Assembly (NCBI RefSeq): GCF_001477055.1
Contig: NZ_LDRK01000013.1
Span: 52,653 to 116,652 of the forward strand
DNA: 64,000 nucleotides
Source of the DNA: Leucobacter chromiiresistens
GTDB taxonomy: Bacteria > Actinomycetota > Actinomycetes > Actinomycetales > Microbacteriaceae
Direction of reading: 5' to 3'
Under the pieces are notes generated by a model. That model ran no database searches, was not told the DNA's origin, and saw only the letters and a program-made list of their open reading frames with translations. This document shows, piece by piece, positions 25,489 to 34,210 of the stretch. The position numbers were made by a program, and so were the translations under genes. Numbering within the stretch: the first letter of the stretch is position 1; every line of letters begins with the position of its first letter.

Positions 25489-26246
25489 ACGCCCAGCCGC
25501 CGCTCGTGATCAAGGCCGACACCCTCACCGCAGGGTACCTGCCCGGCGTCAACATCCTGAACGGGTGCACGCTCGAGGCGTACGCGGGCGAGCTCATCGG
25601 CATCATCGGCCCGAACGGCGCCGGCAAGTCGACGCTGCTCAAAGCCCTGTTCGGCCTCGTCAACATCCGCGAGGGCGCCGTCACCCTCGAGGGCGAGGAC
25701 ATCACGACGACGTCGACGAACCACCTCGTGCGCAAGGGCATCGGCTTTGTACCGCAGACGAACAACGTCTTCCCGTCGCTGAGCATCGAGGAGAACCTGC
25801 AGATGGGCCTCTTCCTCAAGCCCCGGGAGTTCGCCGCCAGGGCCGCGGAGATGTGGGAGCTCTTCCCGATGCTGGCGGATCGCCGCAAGCAGCGCGCGGG
25901 GTCCCTGTCGGGCGGCGAGCGGCAGTCCGTGGCCATGGCGCGGGCGCTCATGATGCAGCCGAAGGTGCTGCTGCTCGACGAGCCGAGCGCCGGGCTCTCC
26001 CCGGTGCGCCAGGACGAGACGTTCATCCGCACCCGCCAGATCAACAAGACCGGCGTCACCATCATCATGGTGGAGCAGAACGCCCGCCGGTGCCTCCAGA
26101 TCTGCGACCGCGCGTACGTGCTCGACCAGGGGCGCAACTCCTACGAGGGCCCGGGCAGGGAGCTCGCGAACGATCCCAAGGTGATCGAGCTCTACCTCGG
26201 CACGCTCGCGGCCGATGTGGAGCAGAAATCCGCCCGCCGCGAGTAG
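25485..26246 (+). CDS. livF: Branched-chain amino acid ABC ATPase LivF
   Basis: Second ATPase of the importer, pairing with LivG. In 253 residues it has Walker A GPNGAGKSTLLKAL (about 42-55), FVPQTNNVFPSLSIEENL, signature LSGGERQSVAMARALM, Walker B VLLLDEPSAGLSP, and MVEQNARRCLQICDR. It is the last gene of livHMGF and is followed by a strong terminator. Confidence 0.95.
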   Translation: MNAQPPLVIKADTLTAGYLPGVNILNGCTLEAYAGELIGIIGPNGAGKSTLLKALFGLVNIREGAVTLEGEDITTTSTNHLVRKGIGFVPQTNNVFPSLSIEENLQMGLFLKPREFAARAAEMWELFPMLADRRKQRAGSLSGGERQSVAMARALMMQPKVLLLDEPSAGLSPVRQDETFIRTRQINKTGVTIIMVEQNARRCLQICDRAYVLDQGRNSYEGPGRELANDPKVIELYLGTLAADVEQKSARRE

Positions 26247-26257
26247 TCGAGGCACGA

Positions 26258-26295
26258 CAGAGCCCCCGGCGCCGAAACGTGCGCCGGGGGCTCTG
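26258..26295. terminator. Strong bidirectional terminator between livF and the convergent binding-protein gene
   Basis: A perfect 15-bp stem, CAGAGCCCCCGGCGC (26258-26272) with GCGCCGGGGGCTCTG (26281-26295), closes an 8-nt loop CGAAACGT. It lies between the ends of livF and the convergent gene at 26319, so it can serve both. Confidence 0.9.
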
Positions 26296-26318
26296 CGATG
26301 CGATCCGCCCCGGTGGGG

Positions 26319-27614
26319 TTACTCGGTCTCCCCCTCCACGGCCTTCTGGAAGACCGGGTTGTTCGCATCGTCGTACTGGTAGATGCCGATGAACGCCGAC
26401 GAGGGGTCGTTGTTCTCGTTCAACGGGCCCGTGCCGGCCTTGCCGACGTACTGGATGTCGGAACCGTCCTGGATGAGCTTCGCGCACTCCTCGAACGTCG
26501 AGCACTCCTCGCCGCCGTCGGCTCCCGAGACCGCTGCCAGGTTCTCCTGGATCGCCGCGGAGTCGGTCGATTCGGCCTTCTCGGCGGCGAGCGCCACCAG
26601 CGTCACGAGGTCGTACGCCTCGGGGGCGTACGTGAAGCTCTCCAGCTCGCCGTCGTACTCGGCCGCGTAGATGTCTTGCAGCTGCTGCTGGAACTCCTCA
26701 TTCGACTGGGCGCCCGGGATCGACGCCTGCGCGCCCTCCAGCGTGCCGGCCTCGAAGTCGCTCTCGTAGCCGTTGGCGTTGCCGTCGACCAGGTAGAACG
26801 TGGAGAGGTCGAGGCCCTGGTTCACGGCCTCGGGCACGATCTGCTTGAACTGGTCGTACGTCACGACGACGATCGCCTCGGCGCCCGAATCCTTCGCGGC
26901 CGTGATCTCGGACGCGAACGAGGTCTGCTCGACCGGGAACTCGTTGCCGTCGCCCTTGCCGCCGTAGACCACCTCGGCGCCCGCCGCCTCGACCGTCTCC
27001 TGGATCACGTCGCGGAGGCCGAGACCGTACGGGTCGTTGAACGTGAGGAACGCGACGCTCGTGACGCCGTCGGAGACGATCTGGTTGCCGAGCGCGTCGC
27101 CCTGCACCGTGTCGGGCGGCGCGGTGCGGAAGTAGTTGGGGCTGATGCCGCTCAGGTCGGCCGAGGTGTTCGACGGGGATCCCATCAGGATGCCCGCCTC
27201 CGCGATCCGGTCCACCACGTGCTGGCTGCGGCCCGAGCCCATCGCGCCGAGCACGAACGACGCACCGCTCGCGATCACGTCGTCGGCTCCCGATTCCACG
27301 ACCGTGAGATCGCTCGCGTCGCCCTCGTTCGCCTCGGCGACGACCTCGACGTCCTGCCCGAGCACGCCTCCCGCCCCGTTGATGTCGGCGAGCGCCTGCG
27401 CGATGCCGGCCTGCACGGGCGGCATGAGGAAGCCGAGCGAGCCGGTCTGCGGGAGGAGCGTGGCGATCTGCAGCGCCTCGCTGCTGCCCCCTCCGCCGTC
27501 GCCGCCCGACTCCGTCGGCTCGCTCTCGCCGCTCGACGAGCAGCCCGAGAGCACGAGCGCGGCGCTGGCGACCAGCGCGAGCACGCCCACTGATGTCTTG
27601 GAGTGAACCTTCAT
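26319..27614 (-). CDS. Branched-chain amino acid ABC transporter substrate-binding lipoprotein
   Basis: Extracytoplasmic receptor expected to deliver branched-chain or related amino acids to LivHMGF. The 431-residue protein has a signal peptide with lipobox VLSGC (about 21-25), a Ser/Gly-rich tether, then the Leu/Ile/Val-binding fold: IATLLPQTGSLGFLMPPVQAGIAQAL, LGAMGSGRSQHVVDR, PSNTSADLS, NYFRTAPPDTVQGDALG, VAFLTFNDPYGLGLRD. The ATG at 27614 has an AAAGG ribosome site. It is on the opposite strand to livHMGF, so it is expressed separately, which lets the receptor be made in excess. Confidence 0.93.
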   Translation of the reverse strand: MKVHSKTSVGVLALVASAALVLSGCSSSGESEPTESGGDGGGGSSEALQIATLLPQTGSLGFLMPPVQAGIAQALADINGAGGVLGQDVEVVAEANEGDASDLTVVESGADDVIASGASFVLGAMGSGRSQHVVDRIAEAGILMGSPSNTSADLSGISPNYFRTAPPDTVQGDALGNQIVSDGVTSVAFLTFNDPYGLGLRDVIQETVEAAGAEVVYGGKGDGNEFPVEQTSFASEITAAKDSGAEAIVVVTYDQFKQIVPEAVNQGLDLSTFYLVDGNANGYESDFEAGTLEGAQASIPGAQSNEEFQQQLQDIYAAEYDGELESFTYAPEAYDLVTLVALAAEKAESTDSAAIQENLAAVSGADGGEECSTFEECAKLIQDGSDIQYVGKAGTGPLNENNDPSSAFIGIYQYDDANNPVFQKAVEGETE

Positions 27615-27640
27615 TGGTGCACCTTTCTGAAGCAGAAATG

Positions 27641-27660
27641 ACGCCCCGACGCTGGGGCGT
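27641..27660 (-). other. 5' stem-loop of the binding-protein mRNA
   Basis: ACGCCCC (27641-27647) pairs with GGGGCGT (27654-27660) around a 6-nt loop. The predicted transcript from the -10 at 27668-27673 starts essentially at this stem, which would make it a 5'-terminal protective hairpin. Confidence 0.45.
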
Positions 27661-27667
27661 TGCTCCG

Positions 27668-27673
27668 AGCATA
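27668..27673 (-). promoter_or_regulatory. Candidate -10 element of the binding-protein gene
   Basis: The complement reads TATGCT, about 53 nt before the start codon. The start of transcription would be near 27661. Confidence 0.5.
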
Positions 27674-27716
27674 GTCTGCCGGTGCGCCCGGCGAGCACGG
27701 GGCCGCCGAGGCGTCA

Positions 27717-28934
27717 TCAACTCGTAATACCGCGGCTCCAGGCGTGGACGTTGACGTGGGTGTTCGGTTCGGAGCGGACCCAGCGCTCGGCGGCGCCGAC
27801 GGGCCCGACGACATCGTGGAGCCAGAAGGTCGTGTCGGGAGACCACCCGGCGATCACGCCGGCCCGATCGCTGCCGCAGTCGATCGCCCGGCCTGCGAGC
27901 CGCAGGTACGCGCTCGTACCGAGGTGCACCCCGTCCCAGTGCTCCGCGACCCGCGACCAGTCGGGCATCACCCACGCGCCAGACCGCCCGGTCGTCTCGC
28001 CCCAGTCGTACAGCATCTGCGCGGAGACGTCGAGCGGGTGCGCTGCGCAGAGCGCCGCCCAGTCCGACGCTTTCCTGATGGTGCAGATCCGGGCGTGCGC
28101 TGCGGCTCCGATCGGCACGACCGTCGCCCCCTCCGGGCCGCGCCCGTCCTCCTCCAGGTGCAGTGCGACGGGCCCGAACCCCGGAATCGCGCCCGTCGTC
28201 GCGAGCACGCCGTGGGGCGGGAACGACCACCATTCGCCCGAGCCGCCCCCCGGGTACTCCTCGAGATCGCGGAGGCTGCGCTGTTCGACGATGCGCCGAT
28301 CGGCCCTCCACGCGCCCATCGTGGCGCCCGCGTACCGCGAGCTCACGTCTTCCAGGTGCAGCTCGGGCGGGCCCGCGACAGTGTCGCCGCGCGCCGCGTT
28401 CGGGTCGCCATCCGGATCGCCCTCGGAGTCGTCATCCGGAATCACGGCGTACTGCGCCGCGGCGGGATCGTCGCGCGACCACCATGCCGCGTGCGGCGAC
28501 CGAGCGACGACTTCGGCGAAGCGCAGCAGTCCGCGCCGGGCCTCCGGAAGCGAGGCGAGCGCATCGTAGCCCTCGGGCGGCTGCCAGTACCGCGCACCGT
28601 CGACGGTGGCGACCAGGGCCTCCAGCAGCAGCGCAGCAGTGAGGTCGGGTAGGGGCACCCGCTCGAACGCGTCGATCGCAGAGGACACGGCTCCGGGTCG
28701 ACCCGGCCCGTACGGCTGCGGCGGAGCGGTCGAGGCCGCGTCCGCATCCGAGGAGTACCAGACGACGCGCGAGGCGCTTGCGTCGTCCGCGAGCCGCATC
28801 GGCGCCATGAACAGGCCGTACTGCCAGCGCTCGACGTCGGGGTGGCCCTCCGGGAGCGCTGCGATCGACGCTCGCGCGAGTTCGAGGCACAAGCGCCGCC
28901 CGCGCGGCCCCTCCAGCAATTCTCCCGGTGTCAT
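27717..28934 (-). CDS. Conserved-looking protein of unknown function
   Basis: A 405-residue soluble protein with no signal peptide, membrane helix or family motif that I recognise. It is rich in Trp, Asp, Ala and Pro, with a C-terminal half holding repeated DW/W-rich elements: LYDWGETTGRSGAWVMPDWS, EHWDGVHLGTSAYLRLAG and AGWSPDTTFWLHD. The coding bias matches the neighbours. It starts 28 bp after the smc stop on the same strand, so it may be read from the smc transcript; the ATG at 28934 has GGAG only 2 nt upstream, and the start is therefore not certain. Confidence 0.75.
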   Translation of the reverse strand: MTPGELLEGPRGRRLCLELARASIAALPEGHPDVERWQYGLFMAPMRLADDASASRVVWYSSDADAASTAPPQPYGPGRPGAVSSAIDAFERVPLPDLTAALLLEALVATVDGARYWQPPEGYDALASLPEARRGLLRFAEVVARSPHAAWWSRDDPAAAQYAVIPDDDSEGDPDGDPNAARGDTVAGPPELHLEDVSSRYAGATMGAWRADRRIVEQRSLRDLEEYPGGGSGEWWSFPPHGVLATTGAIPGFGPVALHLEEDGRGPEGATVVPIGAAAHARICTIRKASDWAALCAAHPLDVSAQMLYDWGETTGRSGAWVMPDWSRVAEHWDGVHLGTSAYLRLAGRAIDCGSDRAGVIAGWSPDTTFWLHDVVGPVGAAERWVRSEPNTHVNVHAWSRGITS

Positions 28935-28962
28935 CGCTCCATCATGCCGCGATGCGGTGCGC

Positions 28963-31900
28963 TCAGGCCACCTCTCGGCCGACGCGCTGCCCGACGACCG
29001 CCGAGATGCCGTCGTGGCGCATCGACACGCCGTAGAGCGCGTCGGCGATCTCCATCGTGCGCTTCTGGTGGGTGATGATGATGAGCTGCGAGTTCTCGCG
29101 CAGGCGCTCGAACACCTGCAGCAGCCGCCCGAGGTTGGCGTCGTCGAGGGCGGCCTCCACCTCGTCGACGATGTAGAACGGGCTCGGCCGCGCCTGGAAG
29201 ATCGCCATGAGCCACGCGACCGCCGCGAGCGAGCGCTCGCCGCCGGAGAGGAGCGACATGCGCTCCACCTTCTTGCCGGCGGGCCGCACCGCGATGTCGA
29301 TGCCGGTGCGCAGCAGGTCGTCGGGGTCGCTCAGTGCGATCTCCCCCGAGCCGCCCGGGAAGAGGATCGGGAAGACCTCGGCGAACGCCGCCCGCGTGTC
29401 GTCGAAGGCGGCCGCGAAGATGCCCTGCATCTTCTGGTCGAGCTCCTCGATGATCGAGAGGAGATCGGCTCGGGTGCGGGTGAGGTCCTGCAACTGCTCG
29501 CTGAGGAAGGCGTGCCGCTGCTCGAGCGCGGCGAACTCCTCGAGGGCGAGCGGGTTGATGCGCCCGAGCTCGGCGAGCCGCCGCTCGGCCTTCGCGAGTC
29601 GACGCTCCTGCTCGGCGCGCACGAAGGGGCGCCCCGGGGCGTCTGCGGCGGCGGCATCCGCGGCCTCGGTGCCGGCGTCGGCATCGGCATCGGACGCCTC
29701 CCCGCGGTCGGCGGCACCGGTGGCGCGTGTGTCGAGCCCGAGCTCGGCCGCGAGCTGCGCTTCGAGGTCGTTCGCGTACTGCGGCGCCTCGGGCTCGCCG
29801 TCCTCGGCGGCCGTGTCATCTGCCGCGCCGGGCACTCGGCGTCCGCGCGGTGCTGCCGCGGCGCCGTCGGAACCGGACTCCGGAATCGGCACGTGCGGCC
29901 CGTACTCGGCGATCAGCACGTCTTCGACGAGCCCGAGCTCGTTGCCCGAGCGCTCCAGCAGCGCCGAGAGCTGCAGCTTGCGCTCGTAGCTCTTGAGCTC
30001 GGCGCCGTGCACCCGCTCGGCGAGCGCCTGCAGCTGCTGCCGCAGGCCCGATTCCTCGGAGCGCAGCAGCGTGAGCTCCTGGCTGTGCTTGGCGCGCTCG
30101 CGCTCGGCCTGCTGCTGGGCGAGTCGGGCCTCGACGAGCGAACGGTCGCAGGCGTCGAGGATCGCGGGGAGCATGCCGCCCACGCGCTCTGCCTGCGCCA
30201 CCTGCCGCGCGCGCAGCACCGCGCGCCGGGCCGCCTCCTCTGCGGCGCGGCGCTCTGCCTCGAACTGCTCGCCGAGCATCGTGCGATGGGCTGCGGCGGC
30301 TCGTGCGCGCTCGCGCGCGGTCTCGAGCGCGAGGCGGGCCTCCAGTTCGGCTGCTCGGGCCTGCTCCACCTCGCTCGCGAGGCCGTCGCGCTGGCTCGCG
30401 TCGAGGATGGGGCGCGGCTGCGACGACGCCTCCTCGAACGCCTGCGCTGCGCGGTCGGCGTCGTTCGCCGCCTCCACCGCCGACGCGGAGACGGCCGTCA
30501 ACGCCTGCCGGGCGCGCTCGGCCTCGGCAGTCGCCGCCTCCGCGCGCGTCGACAGCCGGTTGCGCTCCTGGGCGACCTCGGCGAGTCGGGCGTCCGCCGC
30601 GCGCAGCTCGGCGAGGGCGCGCTCGGCATCCGCCTTCGCCGTGGCCGAGGCCGTGCGCAGGTCGGCGAGCTCCGCCTCGTGCTCGGCCACGGCGGTGGCG
30701 ACCTCGATGCGGCGCTGCTCGGCCTGCTCGAGCTCCGCCGTCAGCTCGATGCGGGAGGGTGCGAGGCTCGACCCGCCGCTCACGGTGTGCGACGTCGCGA
30801 CGTCGCCGTCGTGCGTCACCACCGTGAAGCTCTCACCCGGCCAGTGCCGGCCCAGTTCGGCGGCGGCCGCGAGGGCGGCGTCGAGATCGGGTGCGATGTA
30901 GCTGCGCTCGAGCAGCGCCTGTACCCCCGGCGGCGCCTCGAGCACGACGTCGAGCGCTCGGGTCGCCCCGGTGATCACGGGCGGTGCCGCCTGCGCGCCC
31001 GCGCCGGTCCCCTGGTCCCCGGCACCGGCGATCACCGCCCGCAGCCGGCCGAGGTCCTCCGCGCGCGCCCGCTCGACGGTGGCGCCCGCAGCCGCGGCGT
31101 GCTCCGCGAGCAGGGCATCGGCGAACGCGCCGAGCGCGGCCGCGATCGCGGCCTCCGATCCTTCTGCGACACGCACGTGGTCCGCCACGCGACCGTCGAT
31201 GCCCGGAGGCGCCTCGGAGAGCAGCGCGGCCGACGCGTCCCGCTGGTCGAGCGACCGCGTCAGCGCACTGACACGCGCTTCGAGACCGGCCAGCTCCTGC
31301 GCGAGCTCGTGCACCCGCTCGCGCACCTCGTCGCGACGCTGCTCGGCAGAGGCCTGCCGCTCGCGCGCGACGCGGTACGCCAGATCCTGATCCTCGCCCG
31401 AGACCCCGCCCTCGCCGTCGCCCGCATCGCCGAGCTCCTCGCGCTCCGCGAACGCATCGAGCGCGAGACGCGCCTCCTCGGCGCGCGCCTCCGCCTGGGC
31501 GAGGGCCTGCTCCCGCCGCTCGACCTCCTGCGCCACGGTGGCGCGCTTCTGCTCCGCCGCCTCGGCGCGCCCGCGGAGCTGCGAGAGCTGCAGGTCGTGC
31601 TTCGAGACGAGCGCGCTCTGCGCAGCGATGTGGTCGTCGATCGCGTCGAGCGCCCGCTGCGCCGCCCGCGTCGTCTCGCCAGAACGCTGCCATGCGAGTT
31701 CGGCCTCCGGGATGAGGGCTTCGAGGCGCATCGCCTCCGCCCCCGCCTCGTCCACCGAGGATCGTGTCACCCGATGCATCTGCTCCGGGGCCTCCGCCTG
31801 TGTCGCGAGGAACGCGAGCCGCTGCTGGGCCTGAGCCGAGAGCCCGCGCAGCTTCGACTGCACCGATTCGAGGCCGATCGTGACGCGTCGCGCCGCATCG

Positions 31901-32742
31901 AGCTCGTCGCTCTGCTGATCCTGCTCCAGCCGCTGGATGCGCAGCTGCTTCTGCTCGATCTGCTCCTGCAGCACGATGCGCTCGGAGTGCTGCTCCGACT
32001 CGTCGCGTGCGAGGGCGTCGAGCTCCGTGCGCAGACGGTGCACGTCGTCGGCGAGCAGCCGCGCCTTCGCATCCCGCACCTCCGCCGCGATGCCCTGCGC
32101 GGCGCGCGCGACCTCGGCCTGCCGCCCCAGCGGCTTCAGCTGGCGACGGATCTCACCGGCGAGGTCGCCGAGCCGCGTGAGGTTCGTCTCCATCGCCTCG
32201 AGCTTGCGCAGCGTGCGCTCCTTGCGGCGTCGGTGCTTCAGAATCCCGGCGGCCTCCTCGATGAAGCCGCGGCGATCCTCGGCCGTCGCGCGGAGCACCG
32301 CATCGAGCTGACCCTGGCCGACGATCACGTGCATCTCCCGGCCGAGGCCCGAGTCGCTCAGCAGCTCCTGCACGTCGAGCAGCCGGCACGACTCCCCGTT
32401 GATCGCGTACTCGCTCGATCCGTTGCGGAACAGCGTGCGACTGATCGTCACCTCGGTGTACTCGATGGGCAGCGCCCCGTCGGAGTTGTCGATCGTGAGG
32501 CGCACCTCCGCGCGACCGAGGGGGCCGCGCGTCGACGTGCCCGCGAAGATGACGTCCTCCATCTTGCCGCCGCGCAGCGTCTTCGCGCCCTGCTCCCCCA
32601 TGACCCAGGCGAGCGCGTCGACGACGTTCGACTTGCCCGAGCCGTTCGGCCCGACGATCGCGGTGACGCCGGGCTCGAACTGGAAGGTGGTCGGCTGCGC
32701 GAACGATTTGAAGCCCTTGAGCGTGAGGCTCTTCAGATGCAC
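28963..32742 (-). CDS. smc: Chromosome segregation protein SMC
   Basis: Condensin ATPase that compacts and resolves chromosomes with ScpA and ScpB. The 1259 residues show Walker A GPNGSGKSNVVDAL near the N-terminus, a first coiled coil, the flexible hinge (about 510-640, with RVADHV and DVVLEAPPGVQALLE), the returning coiled coil, and the C-terminal signature LLSGGERSLAAVAWLMAIF with Walker B FYIVDEVEAALDD. The GTG at 32742 has a GGAGGGAG ribosome site. A low-complexity acidic, Ala-rich insert lies shortly before the C-terminal head. scpAB are not in the window. Confidence 0.97.
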   Translation of the reverse strand: MHLKSLTLKGFKSFAQPTTFQFEPGVTAIVGPNGSGKSNVVDALAWVMGEQGAKTLRGGKMEDVIFAGTSTRGPLGRAEVRLTIDNSDGALPIEYTEVTISRTLFRNGSSEYAINGESCRLLDVQELLSDSGLGREMHVIVGQGQLDAVLRATAEDRRGFIEEAAGILKHRRRKERTLRKLEAMETNLTRLGDLAGEIRRQLKPLGRQAEVARAAQGIAAEVRDAKARLLADDVHRLRTELDALARDESEQHSERIVLQEQIEQKQLRIQRLEQDQQSDELDAARRVTIGLESVQSKLRGLSAQAQQRLAFLATQAEAPEQMHRVTRSSVDEAGAEAMRLEALIPEAELAWQRSGETTRAAQRALDAIDDHIAAQSALVSKHDLQLSQLRGRAEAAEQKRATVAQEVERREQALAQAEARAEEARLALDAFAEREELGDAGDGEGGVSGEDQDLAYRVARERQASAEQRRDEVRERVHELAQELAGLEARVSALTRSLDQRDASAALLSEAPPGIDGRVADHVRVAEGSEAAIAAALGAFADALLAEHAAAAGATVERARAEDLGRLRAVIAGAGDQGTGAGAQAAPPVITGATRALDVVLEAPPGVQALLERSYIAPDLDAALAAAAELGRHWPGESFTVVTHDGDVATSHTVSGGSSLAPSRIELTAELEQAEQRRIEVATAVAEHEAELADLRTASATAKADAERALAELRAADARLAEVAQERNRLSTRAEAATAEAERARQALTAVSASAVEAANDADRAAQAFEEASSQPRPILDASQRDGLASEVEQARAAELEARLALETARERARAAAAHRTMLGEQFEAERRAAEEAARRAVLRARQVAQAERVGGMLPAILDACDRSLVEARLAQQQAERERAKHSQELTLLRSEESGLRQQLQALAERVHGAELKSYERKLQLSALLERSGNELGLVEDVLIAEYGPHVPIPESGSDGAAAAPRGRRVPGAADDTAAEDGEPEAPQYANDLEAQLAAELGLDTRATGAADRGEASDADADAGTEAADAAAADAPGRPFVRAEQERRLAKAERRLAELGRINPLALEEFAALEQRHAFLSEQLQDLTRTRADLLSIIEELDQKMQGIFAAAFDDTRAAFAEVFPILFPGGSGEIALSDPDDLLRTGIDIAVRPAGKKVERMSLLSGGERSLAAVAWLMAIFQARPSPFYIVDEVEAALDDANLGRLLQVFERLRENSQLIIITHQKRTMEIADALYGVSMRHDGISAVVGQRVGREVA

Positions 32743-32782
32743 GCCGTCTCCCTCCCGTTCACCCGCGCGAGTGCTGAGGCCT

Positions 32783-32788
32783 ACTGTA
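32783..32788 (-). promoter_or_regulatory. Candidate -10 element of smc
   Basis: The complement reads TACAGT, 40 nt before the GTG start, leaving a leader with the GGAGGGAG ribosome site. Confidence 0.4.
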
Positions 32789-32849
32789 TGGCACCGCCGC
32801 GGTGCGGGGAGCGTGGCACTCCCCCGAGCTGAGGATTCGCGTCGGGCGT

Positions 32850-33245
32850 CTAGACGACGAAGCCGACCGGGATGATCGTGCCGTCGGCATCGCGGAACCC
32901 GAAGCCGAAGGCCCGATCCGCCGCGATGTGCACGAACCAGGCGGCTCCGGCGAGCGCGACGTACACGAACCCGCCATCGACCCCGCCGGTGATGAAGAAC
33001 GTCGCCACGCCGATCACGAGGAGCGCGATCGGCACCGTCATCGTGTGCACGGTGTTGTACAGGCGCACGCGCGACGGCTTCAGTCGACCCCGCTCCGCGA
33101 ACGCGCCGACGAGCGAGAGATCGGGGCCGAGCCCGAAGACGAGCGCGACGATCACTGCGGCGGGGCCGAGCGCGATGCACACGAGCACGATCACCGCGAA
33201 CCAGACGGCGGCGCCCATTCCCCAGCTCAGACGCATGAAGTTCAT
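32850..33245 (-). CDS. DUF4260-like small membrane protein
   Basis: 131 residues with about four membrane helices and the DUF4260-type elements RLYNTVHTMTVPIALLVIG and AAWFVHIAADRAFGFGFR. Function of the family is unknown. The ATG at 33245 has TAGACT 7 nt upstream and is leaderless in form. It is divergent from the chorismate mutase-like gene across a 70-bp gap that holds both promoters. Confidence 0.8.
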   Translation of the reverse strand: MNFMRLSWGMGAAVWFAVIVLVCIALGPAAVIVALVFGLGPDLSLVGAFAERGRLKPSRVRLYNTVHTMTVPIALLVIGVATFFITGGVDGGFVYVALAGAAWFVHIAADRAFGFGFRDADGTIIPVGFVV

Positions 33246-33252
33246 GCCCCCG

Positions 33253-33258
33253 AGTCTA
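33253..33258 (-). promoter_or_regulatory. -10 element of the DUF4260 gene (leaderless type)
   Basis: The complement reads TAGACT, followed by 7 nt and the ATG at 33245. Confidence 0.6.
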
Positions 33259-33303
33259 CGGCCCCGCCGCGCCCGCCCCGTTCACGGCCGGGGCTTGGCC
33301 CAG

Positions 33304-33309
33304 TACCCT
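33304..33309 (+). promoter_or_regulatory. -10 element of the chorismate mutase-like gene (leaderless type)
   Basis: TACCCT is followed by 6 nt (GGAGGC) and the ATG at 33316. The GGAGG is 1 nt from the ATG, too close for a ribosome site. Confidence 0.6.
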
Positions 33310-33315
33310 GGAGGC

Positions 33316-33936
33316 ATGACCGCACCCGATGCCCTCGCCGACGTTCGCCGCCGTATCGACGCGATCGACCGGCGCATGGTCGCACTGATCGCGGAGCGGC
33401 AGGCGTGCGTGGTGCAAGCGGGATCGCTGAAGGCCGATGCGGCGGCCGTGCGAGCGCCCGCCCGCGTCGAGCAGGTGATCGCGCGGGTGCGCGCGCTCGC
33501 CGTCGAGCAGGGGGCGTCGCCCGACGTGGTCGAGGCGACGTACCGCGCACTGATCGGTGCGTTCATCTCGCTAGAGCTCGATGTGCACCGCGGGGCGGCC
33601 GCGGAGACGGGCGCAGCGGGCTCCGGTGCGGCGACGGTTGCTGCGGAGAATCCCGAGCTCCTGCTGCAGCGCGCGCTCTCCTCGGCGGAGCGGGGTGAGG
33701 CGGCTCTCGCGACGAGCGAGCTCATCCGCCTGCTCGACACCGCCTCCGACCTGTCCCTGCGGCTGCGCGCCGCGGTCGTGCTCGGCGAGCTGCTGATCGC
33801 CTCGAATCGATCTGCGGAGGCCGAGCTGGTGCTCGCCACCGCTGCGAGCGGCGCGGAAGCCGCGGAGGATCTCGACGACGTGGACGCGGCCGAGCTGGAG
33901 CGCGTGCGCGATCTGCTGGACCACGTCCGCCGCTAG
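33316..33936 (+). CDS. Chorismate mutase-like protein with C-terminal helical domain
   Basis: The first about 90 of 206 residues match the AroQ chorismate mutase fold: RRRIDAIDRRMVALIAERQ, the second helix QAGSLKAD, RVEQVIARVRALA and ATYRALIGAFISLELD. The enzyme family converts chorismate to prephenate. The rest (about 95-206) is an Ala/Glu-rich helical region of unknown role, not part of the usual 90-residue enzyme. Catalytic activity cannot be settled from sequence alone because the R/K/E set of active-site residues is only partly recognisable. Confidence 0.75.
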   Translation: MTAPDALADVRRRIDAIDRRMVALIAERQACVVQAGSLKADAAAVRAPARVEQVIARVRALAVEQGASPDVVEATYRALIGAFISLELDVHRGAAAETGAAGSGAATVAAENPELLLQRALSSAERGEAALATSELIRLLDTASDLSLRLRAAVVLGELLIASNRSAEAELVLATAASGAEAAEDLDDVDAAELERVRDLLDHVRR

Positions 33937-34193
33937 CCGGTCGGGGCTGCCTCCTTGGGGCACTGCAGGTAGGTCGGCTTGCCCGGGCCGCCGCGGTCGA
34001 TGCGGTGGTCGCTCATCGGCTGCCCGCAGATCGGGCACGACGGGTCGGCCGGCGCGATGTACGCGGGCTCGTTCGGGTCGCCGAGCTGCGCCGTGCCTTC
34101 GAACTGGTAGAAGAAGCGACGCCAGGCCGCCCAGAATCCGGGCTGGCCGTCCCAGGGAGTCGCATGCCAGAGTCGCCGCTTTCGTTCACGCAC
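33933..34193 (-). CDS. Small zinc-ribbon protein of unknown function
   Basis: 86 residues with a basic N-terminus (RERKRRLWHATPWDG), an aromatic stretch, and a C-terminal PSCPICGQPMSDH ... YLQCP element that looks like a partial zinc ribbon. The start GTG at 34193 is supported by TAGGCT exactly 6 nt upstream. Its 3' end overlaps the convergent chorismate mutase-like gene by 4 bp. Similar short proteins occur in actinobacteria, without known function. Confidence 0.75.
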   Translation of the reverse strand: MRERKRRLWHATPWDGQPGFWAAWRRFFYQFEGTAQLGDPNEPAYIAPADPSCPICGQPMSDHRIDRGGPGKPTYLQCPKEAAPTG

Positions 34194-34199
34194 GGCCTC

Positions 34200-34205
34200 A
34201 GCCTA
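34200..34205 (-). promoter_or_regulatory. -10 element of the zinc-ribbon gene (leaderless type)
   Basis: The complement reads TAGGCT, followed by 6 nt and the GTG at 34193. Confidence 0.6.
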
Positions 34206-34210
34206 ACAGA

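Noticed and set aside
28606..32832. A 1408-codon open frame on the plus strand opposite smc
   Set aside because: It is a GC-rich antisense shadow of smc, Arg/Leu-rich with no domain; the minus strand has a full SMC protein with all motifs.
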